Positions 44,251 through 53,596 of a stretch of 64,000 nucleotides of DNA are shown here, one piece after another. Origin of the DNA: Actibacterium atlanticum (GTDB lineage Bacteria; Pseudomonadota; Alphaproteobacteria; Rhodobacterales; Rhodobacteraceae); assembly GCF_000671395.1 (NCBI RefSeq), contig NZ_AQQY01000012.1, positions 1 through 64,000 of the forward strand. The letters run 5' to 3'. Positions within the stretch are counted from its first letter, which is position 1. Every line of letters begins with the position of its first letter. A model generated the notes under the pieces. That model did no database searches, had not been told where the DNA came from, and worked only from the letters and a program-made list of their open reading frames with translations. Made by a program: the position numbers and the translations under genes.

Positions 44251-45013
44251 AGTGTTACTTCCTTCCGATCCACACGCACCTGCGTGCAAAGTACAAATGT
44301 CTTCGTGGGGTGGGACGGCATCGGCCTGAAACGCGCGTGCACGGCCCCTCCTCCGCAATCACCTGACCGAACGCCTAGACCCCGCCAAACGGCGGGCGAC
44401 GTCGCGGGGAGGCCCCGCAGCAGGTGATGTTGACGATCTCTCTCCTCCTCGAGCGTTCGGTCCTCCAAATCGGCGTAAAATCGCCGATACCGTCTGTTGC
44501 GCTCGAATGCACGTTAGCAAATGTGAGCAAACCGGGGAATTAGCTACTGATATAGCTCAGCTATTTTGTAAATTTTGTTACTGTTTGAATTGTAAAAATA
44601 GTGAACTTATTTACCGTTCGTGAAATTTTCGTTGATTTTCAACGCTCAAAAAAGGCGCACCTTAGAAATATCTTGGGCCAGATTGCCGCACCCGACGGCT
44701 GGTTGCGGCTGATTTGCCCCAGCCCTCCGGCGTATCGGGCTTGAAAAGATCACCTCGCCCCCCAATGACGAGTCAGCATCCCGGTGCTGCTGGCCTCCTG
44801 ACCAGATCAATCGCGCAAACAGCGCATTGGCGATTCACCACGGCACGCACCGTGCGACACAGGCGCAAGGTCTCACTTCTGCCACAGTGGACTGGCAGCT
44901 TTGCGCCGAAATAGCTGAACCACGTTCCGAATGCCGTAGCGTCATCTTGGGCAAGCTGAAAAAATGGGCTATCACCAGACCCGGAGTGGTCACCCAATTT
45001 AGGGAGTAAAATA
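44251..45013. other. Long intergenic region between adk and the metalloprotease gene
   Basis: About 760 bases without a supported gene. At 44475-44492 ATCGGCG pairs with CGCCGAT as a small hairpin. From about 44530 to 44680 the sequence becomes strikingly AT-rich, suitable for the promoter or regulatory region of the metalloprotease. Open frames at 44714-44914 (plus) and 44773-44997 (minus) have no ribosome site or family character. GGGAG precedes the metalloprotease ATG. Confidence 0.4.
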
Positions 45014-46399
45014 ATGTCATTTACGTTTGGGTCTTATAGCGCTGCCAAGGCAGTACCCGCAGATACCGAGACAGACACCCCTTGGGGGCACCTTCTGACC
45101 AACGGCGCCTGCCCCTGCTGCGGGCTGGTCGAGGTCACGGGTCAAACAGTAGAGACCGATGTCGCAGCGCTGCTGGAAACCGCAGCCTCCACCGATTACA
45201 CCGACGCCATTGATTGGGGCGGTGCCATGGTCGACACCGGCGTCTTTAACGAAGACGGCGACATGGTCATCGAATATTACTTTGCCCCGGGCGAAGGTCG
45301 TTTCCAGTTCGTCTTCCCGCGTCAGGAATGGACGGAATACGAAAAGCAACAGGCCGAACTGGCCTTTGACACGTTCGAAGCGATCATGAACGTCGAGTTT
45401 GTCGAGGTGCAAAACGAGGCAGACGCCGAGTTTGTCCTGAACAAGATCAACTCGTTTGGCACTTTCCTGGGCGTGATGACGCCTCCGGGCGAATTTGGCG
45501 AAGGTCAGGGCGGTTTTGCGGGCGACGGCACCGGCTGGGACACCACCGGCGGTTTGGAACAAGGCGGCTTTGGTTTCATCACCCTGATCCACGAGCTGGG
45601 TCACGGACTGGGTCTTGCCCACCCGCATGACAATGGCGGCGGCTCTCCGGTTTTGCCGGGCGTTTCTAACAGCGGCGACACCGGCTTTCTGGACCTGAAC
45701 CAGGGCGTCTACACGATGATGTCCTATATTGATGGCTGGGCTACCCACCCGGACGGGCAGCTGAGCCCGGCGCAGACCGTGAACTATGGCTATCAGGGCA
45801 CGCCGATGGCCGTGGATGTCGCGGCGTTGCAGGAAAAGTACGGCGCCAACATGGACTATGCTACGGGCAATGATGTCTACATCCTGCCCGACAGCAATGA
45901 AGCCGGCACTTTCTGGGTCTGCATCTGGGATGCGGGCGGCATCGACGAAATTCGCCATGATGGCACAGACGCTGCCGTGATCGACCTGCGGGCGGCCACG
46001 CTTGAGCTGGAAGAAGGCGGCGGCGGCTGGATTTCGTGGGTCGACGAAGTCTATGGCGGCTTTACCATCGCAAATGGCGTGGTGATCGAAAACGCCACCG
46101 GTGGCTCGGGCAATGATGCCCTGATCGGCAACTCCGCGGACAACGTCCTGACGGGCAACGGCGGGGATGACACGTTCATCTTTACCGAGGATGGCGGCGG
46201 TTATGACACGCTGGCTGATTTCGAAGACGGCGATCTGGTCGATCTGTCCGATCTGGGCTTCCTGAACGTGATCCGCAACTTCGAGATCACCGACACGGTC
46301 GAAGGTCTGGAACTGGATCTGTTCGACGGCCAGCAAGTGATCCTGTTTGCCGGTTACGATCAGGGCGACCTTGGGTTCTCGGACTTCGTCTTCATCTAA
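45014..46399 (+). CDS. Serralysin-type secreted zinc metalloprotease
   Basis: A 461-residue M10-family protease, probably exported by a type I system since there is no signal peptide and the C-terminus carries RTX-like repeats (GGSGNDALIG, NSADNVLTGNGGDDTF). The zinc motif HELGHGLGLAH has H193, E194, H197 and H203. The Met-turn is YTMMSYIDGW. The repeat region is short, about two nonapeptides, followed by a DxFED-type secretion end. An N-terminal CPCC cluster (C33, C35, C36) is unusual and could shield the zinc. No type I secretion genes are adjacent. A terminator follows, so the gene is monocistronic. Confidence 0.9.
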   Translation: MSFTFGSYSAAKAVPADTETDTPWGHLLTNGACPCCGLVEVTGQTVETDVAALLETAASTDYTDAIDWGGAMVDTGVFNEDGDMVIEYYFAPGEGRFQFVFPRQEWTEYEKQQAELAFDTFEAIMNVEFVEVQNEADAEFVLNKINSFGTFLGVMTPPGEFGEGQGGFAGDGTGWDTTGGLEQGGFGFITLIHELGHGLGLAHPHDNGGGSPVLPGVSNSGDTGFLDLNQGVYTMMSYIDGWATHPDGQLSPAQTVNYGYQGTPMAVDVAALQEKYGANMDYATGNDVYILPDSNEAGTFWVCIWDAGGIDEIRHDGTDAAVIDLRAATLELEEGGGGWISWVDEVYGGFTIANGVVIENATGGSGNDALIGNSADNVLTGNGGDDTFIFTEDGGGYDTLADFEDGDLVDLSDLGFLNVIRNFEITDTVEGLELDLFDGQQVILFAGYDQGDLGFSDFVFI

Positions 46400-46416
46400 A
46401 CCCTACAGCTTTCTGG

Positions 46417-46446
46417 AAACGCCCGTGCCACCCGCGCGGGCGTTTT
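46417..46446 (+). terminator. Rho-independent terminator of the metalloprotease gene
   Basis: AAACGCCCG pairs with CGGGCGTTT and is followed by T residues, 18 bases after the stop codon. It may also serve the convergent livF gene. Confidence 0.8.
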
Positions 46447-46450
46447 GCGT

Positions 46451-47146
46451 TCAGACACCCAGATGGCGTTTCAGCAGCGCCGGATCAGCGCGCAAGGCCT
46501 GCGCAGGCACGGTTTCACGTATCTGACCGTTCTCCAGAAACACCACATGATCAGCGACCGACAGTACCGCGTCGACACGTTGCTCGACCAACAAAACGGC
46601 CACGCCCTGCGCCCGCATCTTGACGATCACATCCCGGATCAACGCAATCATCGAGGGCTGCAGGCCCTCGGTCGGTTCATCCAGCAACATGACCCGCGGC
46701 TTCAGGCACAGGGCCCGCGCCGTCGCCAGCATCTGTTGTTCGCCACCAGACAGCGTTTCAGCCCGCTGGGTCAGACGTTCGCGCAGCCGAGGAAACAGCT
46801 GTAGAACCTCTTCGCGGGTTTGCGCCCCCTGCCCGCGGGCACGCAGGCCAATCTCTAGATTCTGCGCGACGGTCAGCTCACCAAACAGCCGCCGCCCTTG
46901 CGGCACATAACCGACGCCGTGGCGAGGCACTTGATGGGCGGGCAAGGCTGATAGGCCTGCGCCCTCCAGCAACACCTGCCCGGCCATCGGACGCACCAAG
47001 CCCATGATGGTTTTCATAGTTGTGGTCTTACCCGCGCCGTTTCGCCCCAGCAGACAAACGATCTCTCCGGCGCCGACCTGAAAGGATACGTCACGCAAAA
47101 TCTGCGCCCGGCCGTATCCGGCATTTACCCCTCGCAGCTCAAGCAT
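46451..47146 (-). CDS. livF: Branched-chain amino acid-type ABC transporter ATPase LivF
   Basis: A 231-residue ABC ATPase: Walker A GRNGAGKTT, signature LSGGEQQMLATAR, Walker B VMLLDEPTEGL, switch LLVEQRVDAV. The ATG at 47146 overlaps the livG end by 8 bases and begins the conserved MLELRGVNAGYG; the longer reading is an overlap artefact. It is last of a five-gene Liv-type operon. The substrate may be a branched-chain amino acid, an amide or a related polar compound. Confidence 0.92.
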   Translation of the reverse strand: MLELRGVNAGYGRAQILRDVSFQVGAGEIVCLLGRNGAGKTTTMKTIMGLVRPMAGQVLLEGAGLSALPAHQVPRHGVGYVPQGRRLFGELTVAQNLEIGLRARGQGAQTREEVLQLFPRLRERLTQRAETLSGGEQQMLATARALCLKPRVMLLDEPTEGLQPSMIALIRDVIVKMRAQGVAVLLVEQRVDAVLSVADHVVFLENGQIRETVPAQALRADPALLKRHLGV

Positions 47147-47861
47147 GGCCCGTCCCCAAATAGGCGGCCTGCACCTGCGCATCGGCGCGAATATCATCCG
47201 GCGAGCCTTCGGCCAGAACCTCGCCAAAATTCAACACGGTGATCTGATCGGCCACTTCCATCACGACATTCATGTTGTGCTCAATCAGCAAGATCGTGGT
47301 CTCAAGGCTTAAATCACGGATCAGGGATTTGAACGCATCAATCTCGGCATCTGACAATCCCTGCGTTGGTTCGTCCAAAATCAGCAATCGCGGGGCCTGT
47401 ACGATCCCCATCGCCACTTCCAACAGACGCTGATGACCATAGCTGAGGTCACTGGCCAATTGCTTGCCCATCCCGGCCAACCCAACCCGCACCAAGGCCG
47501 CATCTACCTGCGCCTGCACAGCGTCCGGGTTGTGGCCCAGTCGTCGGCGCGCCGCCAAGGCAACGTTTTCTGCCACGGGCAGATCGCCAAAGACCGAAGT
47601 AATCTGAAACGTATAGGCCATGCCCAACGCCACGCGTTTATGGGCGGGTAGTTTGGTGATGTCCTGCCCGTCAAAGAACACTTGGCCTTCCGACGGGGCC
47701 AGCCGCCCGATCAACAAGGACACCAGCGTGGTTTTGCCTGCGCCATTGGGGCCGATCAACGCGCGGATCTGACCTGCGGGAAGATCGAAATCGACCTCAT
47801 GCACCGCGCGCAACCCGGCAAAAGAGCGCCCCAGATTGCGCGTGGACAACAGCACCGTCAT
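47139..47861 (-). CDS. livG: Branched-chain amino acid-type ABC transporter ATPase LivG
   Basis: A 240-residue ABC ATPase: Walker A GPNGAGKTT, signature-like LSYGHQRLLEVAMG, Walker B LLILDEPTQGL, switch LLIEHNMNVV. The LSYG form is normal for LivG. The start is an ATG at 47861 overlapping the livM stop; a GTG three codons upstream is possible. Confidence 0.92.
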   Translation of the reverse strand: MTVLLSTRNLGRSFAGLRAVHEVDFDLPAGQIRALIGPNGAGKTTLVSLLIGRLAPSEGQVFFDGQDITKLPAHKRVALGMAYTFQITSVFGDLPVAENVALAARRRLGHNPDAVQAQVDAALVRVGLAGMGKQLASDLSYGHQRLLEVAMGIVQAPRLLILDEPTQGLSDAEIDAFKSLIRDLSLETTILLIEHNMNVVMEVADQITVLNFGEVLAEGSPDDIRADAQVQAAYLGTGHA

Positions 47862-48802
47862 GGCAGCCACCCCCAGACGCGCTTGCGCAACTCGCCCACA
47901 AGCCCGGCGCGGGCGAACAGGGTCAACAGCACCAGCGCGACCCCTGCCACCAGCATATAGGCGTTGGTCAAACCGCTGCTCAGATCAATCAGGTAGAACA
48001 TGAACAGCGTACCGATGAAGGGGCCAATCACCGTGCCCGCGCCCCCCAATAGCACCCAGAGCAGCGGAAAGATCGAATATTGCACATGGGCGAAACTGGC
48101 GCCCACATAGCCAAACAAAAGCCCATAGCCCGCCCCGGCCAGCGCCGACAAAGCGCCCGACAACACCACCGCGCCCAGCTTGTGGGCAAAGACGTTATAG
48201 CCCAGCAATTGCGCGCGTTCTTCGTTCTCGCGGATTGCGATCAGTACCTTGCCCGCGGGCCGTCGCATCAGCCAAAGCACACTCAGCATCGCAACCGAGA
48301 ACATCGCCAAAGCCGCCATATAGCGCGCCTGATCGGTGCTTAGATCAACGCCCCATATCACCCGCTGCGCCTGTTGGATCACGAAACCTTCGTCGCCGCG
48401 CGTGTATTCCCCGAACAACAGGATCGTCAGGTACACGGCCTGAGAAAACATCAAGGTCACGATCATGAAGGCCACGCCGATGGTGCGCAGGGCCAAAAGC
48501 CCCACCACCACAGCCAGCGCCACCCCGGCCAAGACACCCATGGCCAGTGCGGGCGCTGGTGTCAGGCCCAGAAACTTGATCGACAGCCCCATGCCATACA
48601 TGCCCGCAGCAAAGAACATCGCATGGCCAAGGCTCAGCAGGCCCGTATAGCCAAACAACACGTTATAACCGACCGCATAGACCGCCAGCACCATTACCCG
48701 CGCCAGATTGCCGTGGTGATAAGCCGGCAGGATGAACCCCAGTGCGAACAACAAGGCGATCAGGCCTAGATGTAAGGTGAGGCTCTTGGTGGTGATGCTC
48801 AT
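47858..48802 (-). CDS. livM: Branched-chain amino acid-type ABC transporter permease LivM
   Basis: A 314-residue inner-membrane permease with about eight to nine helices. Text such as NVLFGYTGLLSLGHAMFFAA and the cytoplasmic coupling loop AIRENEERAQLLGYNVF identify the LivM branch. It overlaps both livH and livG by 4 bases. Confidence 0.92.
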   Translation of the reverse strand: MSITTKSLTLHLGLIALLFALGFILPAYHHGNLARVMVLAVYAVGYNVLFGYTGLLSLGHAMFFAAGMYGMGLSIKFLGLTPAPALAMGVLAGVALAVVVGLLALRTIGVAFMIVTLMFSQAVYLTILLFGEYTRGDEGFVIQQAQRVIWGVDLSTDQARYMAALAMFSVAMLSVLWLMRRPAGKVLIAIRENEERAQLLGYNVFAHKLGAVVLSGALSALAGAGYGLLFGYVGASFAHVQYSIFPLLWVLLGGAGTVIGPFIGTLFMFYLIDLSSGLTNAYMLVAGVALVLLTLFARAGLVGELRKRVWGWLP

Positions 48803-49725
48803 TTGGCGCGCGTCCCAAACAGGCCCTGCGGGCGGAACACCAGCACCATGGCCACCACAAGAGTCGCGATGATCTTGGCCAACGTGGGCGAGAAGAAGAC
48901 CGAAATGATCCCGTCACTCATCCCGATCAATAGCGCGGCGATCAGTGTGCCCGACAGGCTGCCAAGCCCGCCGATGATCACCACGATGAAAGACAGCAGC
49001 AAAGCGTCGCCCCCCATCAGGTAATGCGCTTGCTGGATCGGTACGATCAACACGCCCGACAGCGCCGCCAAAGCCGCGCCTAGGCCAAAGACCAGCGCAT
49101 AGACCCGCTCTATCGGGATGCCAAAGGCCTGCGCCATCTCGCCATCCATCTGCGTGGCGCGCATGATCAGCCCCAGCCGGGTGCGGCGCAGCAAGACCCA
49201 GATGCCCAGCAGCACGGCCAGCGCCGCGCCAATGACGAACAGCTTGTAGCTGGTGATCGACAGCCCCCATGGCCAATAAAGCGCAAAGCCGTTTTCGCCC
49301 CATTCAAACCACGGCAGCGCCAGCCGGTGGTTGAAGGGCGGCTGCACCGGCCGCGCATCGGGGCCGTATCCCATGAGGGTCAACTGTTGCAGGATATAGA
49401 GGATGCCGATGGTGGCCACGATGGTGCGCTCGGGGTCGTAATCAATGCGCTTAAGCACCGTGACATCTGCCAAAGCAGCCATCAGCCCCACCAACAACGG
49501 CGCGCACAGAATGGCCGCCGCAAAGCTGACGACCGGCCCCGCGCCCAACATATCGGACACGACCCAGGCCAGCACCGCGCCCAACATGTAAAATTCGCCA
49601 TGGGCGACGTTGACCACGCGCATGACGCCAAAGACAAGGCTCAGCCCAACCGCCGTCAACGCCAGCACCGCCGCCGTCACCGCGCCTTCCAGCGTGGCGA
49701 GCATCAGGTAAGGGCCAAAATCCAT
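48799..49725 (-). CDS. livH: Branched-chain amino acid-type ABC transporter permease LivH
   Basis: A 308-residue inner-membrane permease with about eight helices. AVGLSLVFGVMRVVNVAHGE is the LivH signature, and the coupling loop is RATQMDGEMAQAFGIPIERV. It lies 15 bases after the binding-protein gene and overlaps livM by 4 bases. Confidence 0.92.
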   Translation of the reverse strand: MDFGPYLMLATLEGAVTAAVLALTAVGLSLVFGVMRVVNVAHGEFYMLGAVLAWVVSDMLGAGPVVSFAAAILCAPLLVGLMAALADVTVLKRIDYDPERTIVATIGILYILQQLTLMGYGPDARPVQPPFNHRLALPWFEWGENGFALYWPWGLSITSYKLFVIGAALAVLLGIWVLLRRTRLGLIMRATQMDGEMAQAFGIPIERVYALVFGLGAALAALSGVLIVPIQQAHYLMGGDALLLSFIVVIIGGLGSLSGTLIAALLIGMSDGIISVFFSPTLAKIIATLVVAMVLVFRPQGLFGTRAK

Positions 49726-49740
49726 TGGCGTGGCAACCGC

Positions 49741-51018
49741 TTAGAATGCCATCTTGGTATAGTCGACTTCGTCCGGGTAGAACGTATCTTCCAGTGAAGC
49801 CGTATGAACAAGCTCTAGCTTACTGTTCACCACCTTGGAAATGTACTGCGGTCCGAACACCTGATGGGTCTTGCCGTTGAACACTTTGGCGCCCTGCGGC
49901 GTTTCCGGGCCAAACGGCAGGATCGACATGGCCTCGGTGGCCTCGACCAGCGCCTGACGGTCCTGCGGGCCACTGTAATCGCAAGCCTCCATCGCGTTCT
50001 TGATCACGAACATGGTTTCCCAGCAGCCAAACATATGGGCAAAGGTCGACACATCTTTGGGATCGCTGACCGACGCGCCATTTTCATCCACCCCGACCGC
50101 ATCGCGATAGGCGGTGACAAAATCAGGCTGATCAGCGCGGGCGTAACGCGGCATGCCTTCCCAGAAATAGGTGCCTTCCAGAAACTCAAGACCCGGCGTG
50201 GCCAGATCGACGGCCTCAAGGCTGTCGATAAAACCAAAGATTTCAGGGCGCGAGGGGCCGAAAAACTCGCCCATTTCCTTGACGAAGGTCAGCACACCGG
50301 GGCCAACCATGACGTGATAGATCAGCTCGGTCTCACGCGGGATTTTGGGGAAGTATTTGGTAAAGCTGGTTTCGGTTGGCGGGATCGCAAGCTTGGCGAC
50401 CACCTCGCCGCCTTGGGCTTCGATCGCGGCGGTAAAGAAATCGCGGTGATCATGGCCGAACGCATAGTCGGGGAAGATCATCGTGACCTTCTTGCCCAGA
50501 TTGTCCCCCACAAACGGCGCCATTGCCAGCACCTGGCTTTTCACATCGGTGATGCCCGGCTGCAGCGTCCAGCGGTTCAACACGCCCGAGGCCACGTGAT
50601 GCCCCTCAGACACAACAAAATAGGGCAGTTTCAGCTCGCCCGCGCGGGGGGCAGAGCCCATCACCACATGGCTGAACAAGGTGCCGAACCCGACATCGAC
50701 CTTGTGCTGATTGGCAAATTTTTCAACCACCTCAGCGCCGCGTTTGGGGTCGGTGCCGTCATCCTCGATTACCAGTTCCACGGGGCGGCCGTTGATCCCC
50801 CCCATATCGTTGATCACCTTGGCCGCTGCAGCAGTGGTGCGGTCATACCAACGCCCATAGGACGCGCCAATCCCTGTGGCGTGTTTCTGAAAGCCAATGC
50901 GAATAGGGGCCGAGGTTTGCGCAGTTGCAAACCGGGTCAACAAGGGGCTGGCAGCCGCAGCACCGCCAAGCGCCATGGTTTTCAGTGCCGTTCGGCGCGA
51001 CAGGTTAGGTTGGGCCAT
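49741..51018 (-). CDS. Liv-type ABC transporter substrate-binding protein, Tat signal
   Basis: A 425-residue periplasmic binding protein of the leucine/amide family. The N-terminus carries a twin-arginine motif (SRRTALKTMALGGAAAA) with cleavage expected after FATAQ. The body has the family pattern IRIGFQKHATGIGASYG ... GINGRPVELVIEDDGTDPKR. The start at 51018 follows AAGGGAGAAC. It differs clearly from UrtA at 30.5 kb, so it serves another substrate that I cannot name. It is first in the five-gene transporter operon. Confidence 0.88.
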   Translation of the reverse strand: MAQPNLSRRTALKTMALGGAAAASPLLTRFATAQTSAPIRIGFQKHATGIGASYGRWYDRTTAAAAKVINDMGGINGRPVELVIEDDGTDPKRGAEVVEKFANQHKVDVGFGTLFSHVVMGSAPRAGELKLPYFVVSEGHHVASGVLNRWTLQPGITDVKSQVLAMAPFVGDNLGKKVTMIFPDYAFGHDHRDFFTAAIEAQGGEVVAKLAIPPTETSFTKYFPKIPRETELIYHVMVGPGVLTFVKEMGEFFGPSRPEIFGFIDSLEAVDLATPGLEFLEGTYFWEGMPRYARADQPDFVTAYRDAVGVDENGASVSDPKDVSTFAHMFGCWETMFVIKNAMEACDYSGPQDRQALVEATEAMSILPFGPETPQGAKVFNGKTHQVFGPQYISKVVNSKLELVHTASLEDTFYPDEVDYTKMAF

Positions 51019-51127
51019 CTTATCAAGTTCTCCCTTTGGGGACGCGACCGGACAGACGCATCCATCTGCAATCAAACAAGAATAGTATCCGCACCCCGCC
51101 GGGCGCGCGCCTGAATCTAAGTTAACT

Positions 51128-52519
51128 CTAAACAGCCCGGGGCGAAGCAAGCAACCATAACCCGAACAGCGTGTAGCAGATCATGAACAGCGCCAAGGGC
51201 CATTGCGCCCGCACCGCAGCGGCCTGTCCGCCAAACACCCGCACCGCCTGCACATGGGAAATCACGATGGCCACAGCGTGGCCCAGAACCACCGCGCCAG
51301 CCTGCGTCAACCAAATTGCCTGCACCGTAGCATGCGTGTTCAAAAAGCCCGTGGTGACATAGAACTGCCCCAGCCCCAACAGGTCGGACCCGCGGCCCAA
51401 CGGATCGCTGGCAGTTTTGATAGCGTACTGAATTTCCACAAGAAAACTGGGCAGGTAGTGGCTGAAATGATAGGCGAGCGCAATCGGCATCAACGCAAGC
51501 GCCTGCGTGCAAAACGCCTGTGAAAACCGTCGGGGCTGGCGCGCCAAAACGGCCCCAAACCAGACCATCACGGCAAAAACAGGCACCAAAAGCAGCGCCC
51601 CAATCATCCCCAATGCATTGGCCCCCACCATGGCCGATCGCCCCGGGTATTCCAGTGGGTTCACCCCCACAAGGCCCATCCACCAAAAGGTCTCGTTCAG
51701 CCCGTCAAAGCTGCCCAAGGCCAGAATAGCGACCACAAAGATCGCCAGTGAAGCCGGCGGTATGGCCTGTTGCAATATCCGCCACCCGGGCAGGCCGATG
51801 CTCCATGCGCCACGGTACCTCCCGGGCACCGCCATCAAAGCATAGGCACGCAACAAAACGCTCAGCCCCTCGACACGCCGCAGCCATCGCGGCCCAAAGA
51901 TGATCATGCCCAGCATGTGAACGCCCCAGTAAAGCGCAACCAGCGGTGCGAGTATGTCTGGTTCAGAGGGGGCCGGATGCACTAGCAACACGGCAGCAAA
52001 GGCGCCAAAGCTGATCAATGCGCCCCCGTACCCAAGGCTGGACGGATAGGTGAAAAAACGCCGCCATCCCAGTTTTCGCAGCAGCGTGTATAGGCCAATC
52101 CAGGGGTTCAAAACCCGCCACAGATCGCCAATAAACCCTTGTATAACAACAAGTAAAACCCAAAATAGCGTCCAGACACCAAGCGACAAGGGGTTGCGCA
52201 TAGGATCATGCGCGCCCAGCCAACCGGCCGTGATCAGGAACGCCAAAACAGCCAGGCTCCCAAGACTTATTCCCCAGCAACTGCGACGGGTCCGGGTAGG
52301 GAAAATCCGATACGGCTGAAACCGCTTGCGCCCCCATGTGTCGGGCATCAGCGAGACCAGAACCACGGTCAGAATTACACTGATCAACCCGCCCAGAATG
52401 TAATGCCCGGTTGGCAGCAACAGGACGATCCCGCCCTCTGTTGCGTGGGCCAAGGCAAGGTCGGCGCTGCTCAGCACAGCAAGTCCAGATATGATCAGCG
52501 AATTTCGCATCCGCTTCAT
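51128..52519 (-). CDS. Unknown polytopic membrane protein
   Basis: I do not recognise a named family. It is a 463-residue protein with a cleavable-looking signal (MKRMRNSLIISGLAVLSS ... ALAH), a mature start AHATEGGIVLLLPTGHYI, and about ten to eleven hydrophobic helices with Trp-rich loops (LGWRRFFTYPSSLGYGG, YWGVHMLGMIIFGPRWLR). Conserved-looking His residues lie in GVHMLG, YHFSHYLP and NTHATVQ and could bind a metal or haem. It precedes the ABC transporter operon in the same direction but ends about 110 bases before it begins. It is divergent from purU. Confidence 0.7.
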   Translation of the reverse strand: MKRMRNSLIISGLAVLSSADLALAHATEGGIVLLLPTGHYILGGLISVILTVVLVSLMPDTWGRKRFQPYRIFPTRTRRSCWGISLGSLAVLAFLITAGWLGAHDPMRNPLSLGVWTLFWVLLVVIQGFIGDLWRVLNPWIGLYTLLRKLGWRRFFTYPSSLGYGGALISFGAFAAVLLVHPAPSEPDILAPLVALYWGVHMLGMIIFGPRWLRRVEGLSVLLRAYALMAVPGRYRGAWSIGLPGWRILQQAIPPASLAIFVVAILALGSFDGLNETFWWMGLVGVNPLEYPGRSAMVGANALGMIGALLLVPVFAVMVWFGAVLARQPRRFSQAFCTQALALMPIALAYHFSHYLPSFLVEIQYAIKTASDPLGRGSDLLGLGQFYVTTGFLNTHATVQAIWLTQAGAVVLGHAVAIVISHVQAVRVFGGQAAAVRAQWPLALFMICYTLFGLWLLASPRAV

Positions 52520-52632
52520 AGTTTCCGATTTGCACCAGCAAGAAAACATGAAATCGGTCAGCCAAGCGCTTTTGCGTGTTGATAAATCTTGGCTCGGCGG
52601 GCATGCACATTGGCGCAGATAAGGATGATGAA

Positions 52633-53517
52633 ATGACGAATTTTGCCCTGACCGTGAAATGCCCCGCCACCCGTGGGATCGTGGCCTCTATTGCCCAGTT
52701 TCTGGCAGGCCAAGGCTGCAACATCACCGACTCGGCGCAGTATGACGACCCCGAAACCGACAACTTTTTCATGCGCGTCACCTTTCGTTCCGAGGAAGGC
52801 GCGGATCAGGGAAGCCTGACGCAAGCCTTTGATGATACTGCTAAAAACTTCGGTATGGAGTTCCAGTTTCACGACGCTTCGCAAAAGATGAAAGTCGTCA
52901 TCATGGTGTCGCGGTTTGGCCATTGCCTGAACGACCTTCTGTATCGCTCGCGTATTGGCGCGCTGCCGATTGAGGTGGTCGGGGTGATCTCGAACCATCT
53001 TGATTACCAAAAGCTGGTCGTGAACCGCGATATTCCATTTTACTATGTCAAAGTCACCAAGGCCAACAAAGCCGAGGCCGAGGCGCGGCAGATGGAGATC
53101 ATCGAGGAAACCGGGGCCGAGCTGGTGGTGCTGGCGCGCTATATGCAGGTGCTGTCGGATGAGATGTGCAAGAAAATGTCGGGCAAAATCATCAACATAC
53201 ACCATTCCTTCCTGCCCAGTTTCAAAGGCGCGAACCCGTATAAACAGGCCTATGAGCGTGGCGTAAAACTGATCGGCGCAACCTCGCATTACGTCACCGC
53301 AGACCTGGATGAAGGGCCGATTATCGAACAGGATATCGTGCGCGTAACCCATGCCCAATCGGCGGCGGATTACGTGTCCTTGGGCCGTGATGTAGAGGCC
53401 CAGGTGCTGGCCCGCGCGGTGCATGCACATATCCATAACCGGGTGTTCATCAACGGCAACAAGACGGTGGTCTTCCCGGCCTCGCCCGGGTCGTTTGCAT
53501 CCGAACGGATGGGCTGA
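52633..53517 (+). CDS. purU: Formyltetrahydrofolate deformylase
   Basis: Hydrolyses 10-formyl-THF to THF and formate, balancing one-carbon pools. A 294-residue protein with an N-terminal ACT domain (about 4-80: CPATRGIVASIAQFLAGQG) and a formyltransferase-fold C-terminal domain with INIHHSFLPSFKGANPY and the catalytic Asp region HYVTADLDEGPIIEQD. The start at 52633 was chosen for AAGGATG upstream and the ACT-domain N-terminus. Its own AT-rich downstream spacer separates it from the antitoxin gene. Confidence 0.95.
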   Translation: MTNFALTVKCPATRGIVASIAQFLAGQGCNITDSAQYDDPETDNFFMRVTFRSEEGADQGSLTQAFDDTAKNFGMEFQFHDASQKMKVVIMVSRFGHCLNDLLYRSRIGALPIEVVGVISNHLDYQKLVVNRDIPFYYVKVTKANKAEAEARQMEIIEETGAELVVLARYMQVLSDEMCKKMSGKIINIHHSFLPSFKGANPYKQAYERGVKLIGATSHYVTADLDEGPIIEQDIVRVTHAQSAADYVSLGRDVEAQVLARAVHAHIHNRVFINGNKTVVFPASPGSFASERMG

Positions 53518-53563
53518 TCCGCGCGAAGGTTTAAGCTTTTCTTGCAAGTCTTTAACGATTTTG

Positions 53564-53593
53564 GACCCCAAGGTTTAAACCTTTAAAGGGGTC
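53564..53593 (+). promoter_or_regulatory. Palindromic operator before the antitoxin gene
   Basis: A perfect 14-base palindrome, AAGGTTTAAACCTT (53570-53583), is flanked by GACCCC on the left and GGGGTC on the right, ending 3 bases before the ATG. This placement is typical for autoregulation by a Phd/YefM antitoxin. Confidence 0.65.
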
Positions 53594-53596
53594 AAA

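Noticed and set aside
44714-44914. Possible small gene before the metalloprotease
   Set aside because: There is no ribosome binding site, an Arg/Pro/Ser-rich composition, and a competing frame on the opposite strand.
46451-51018. A second urea transporter
   Set aside because: The binding protein lacks UrtA-specific text, the LivH-like permease lacks the UrtB N-terminal extension, and the ATPases fit the general Liv type.
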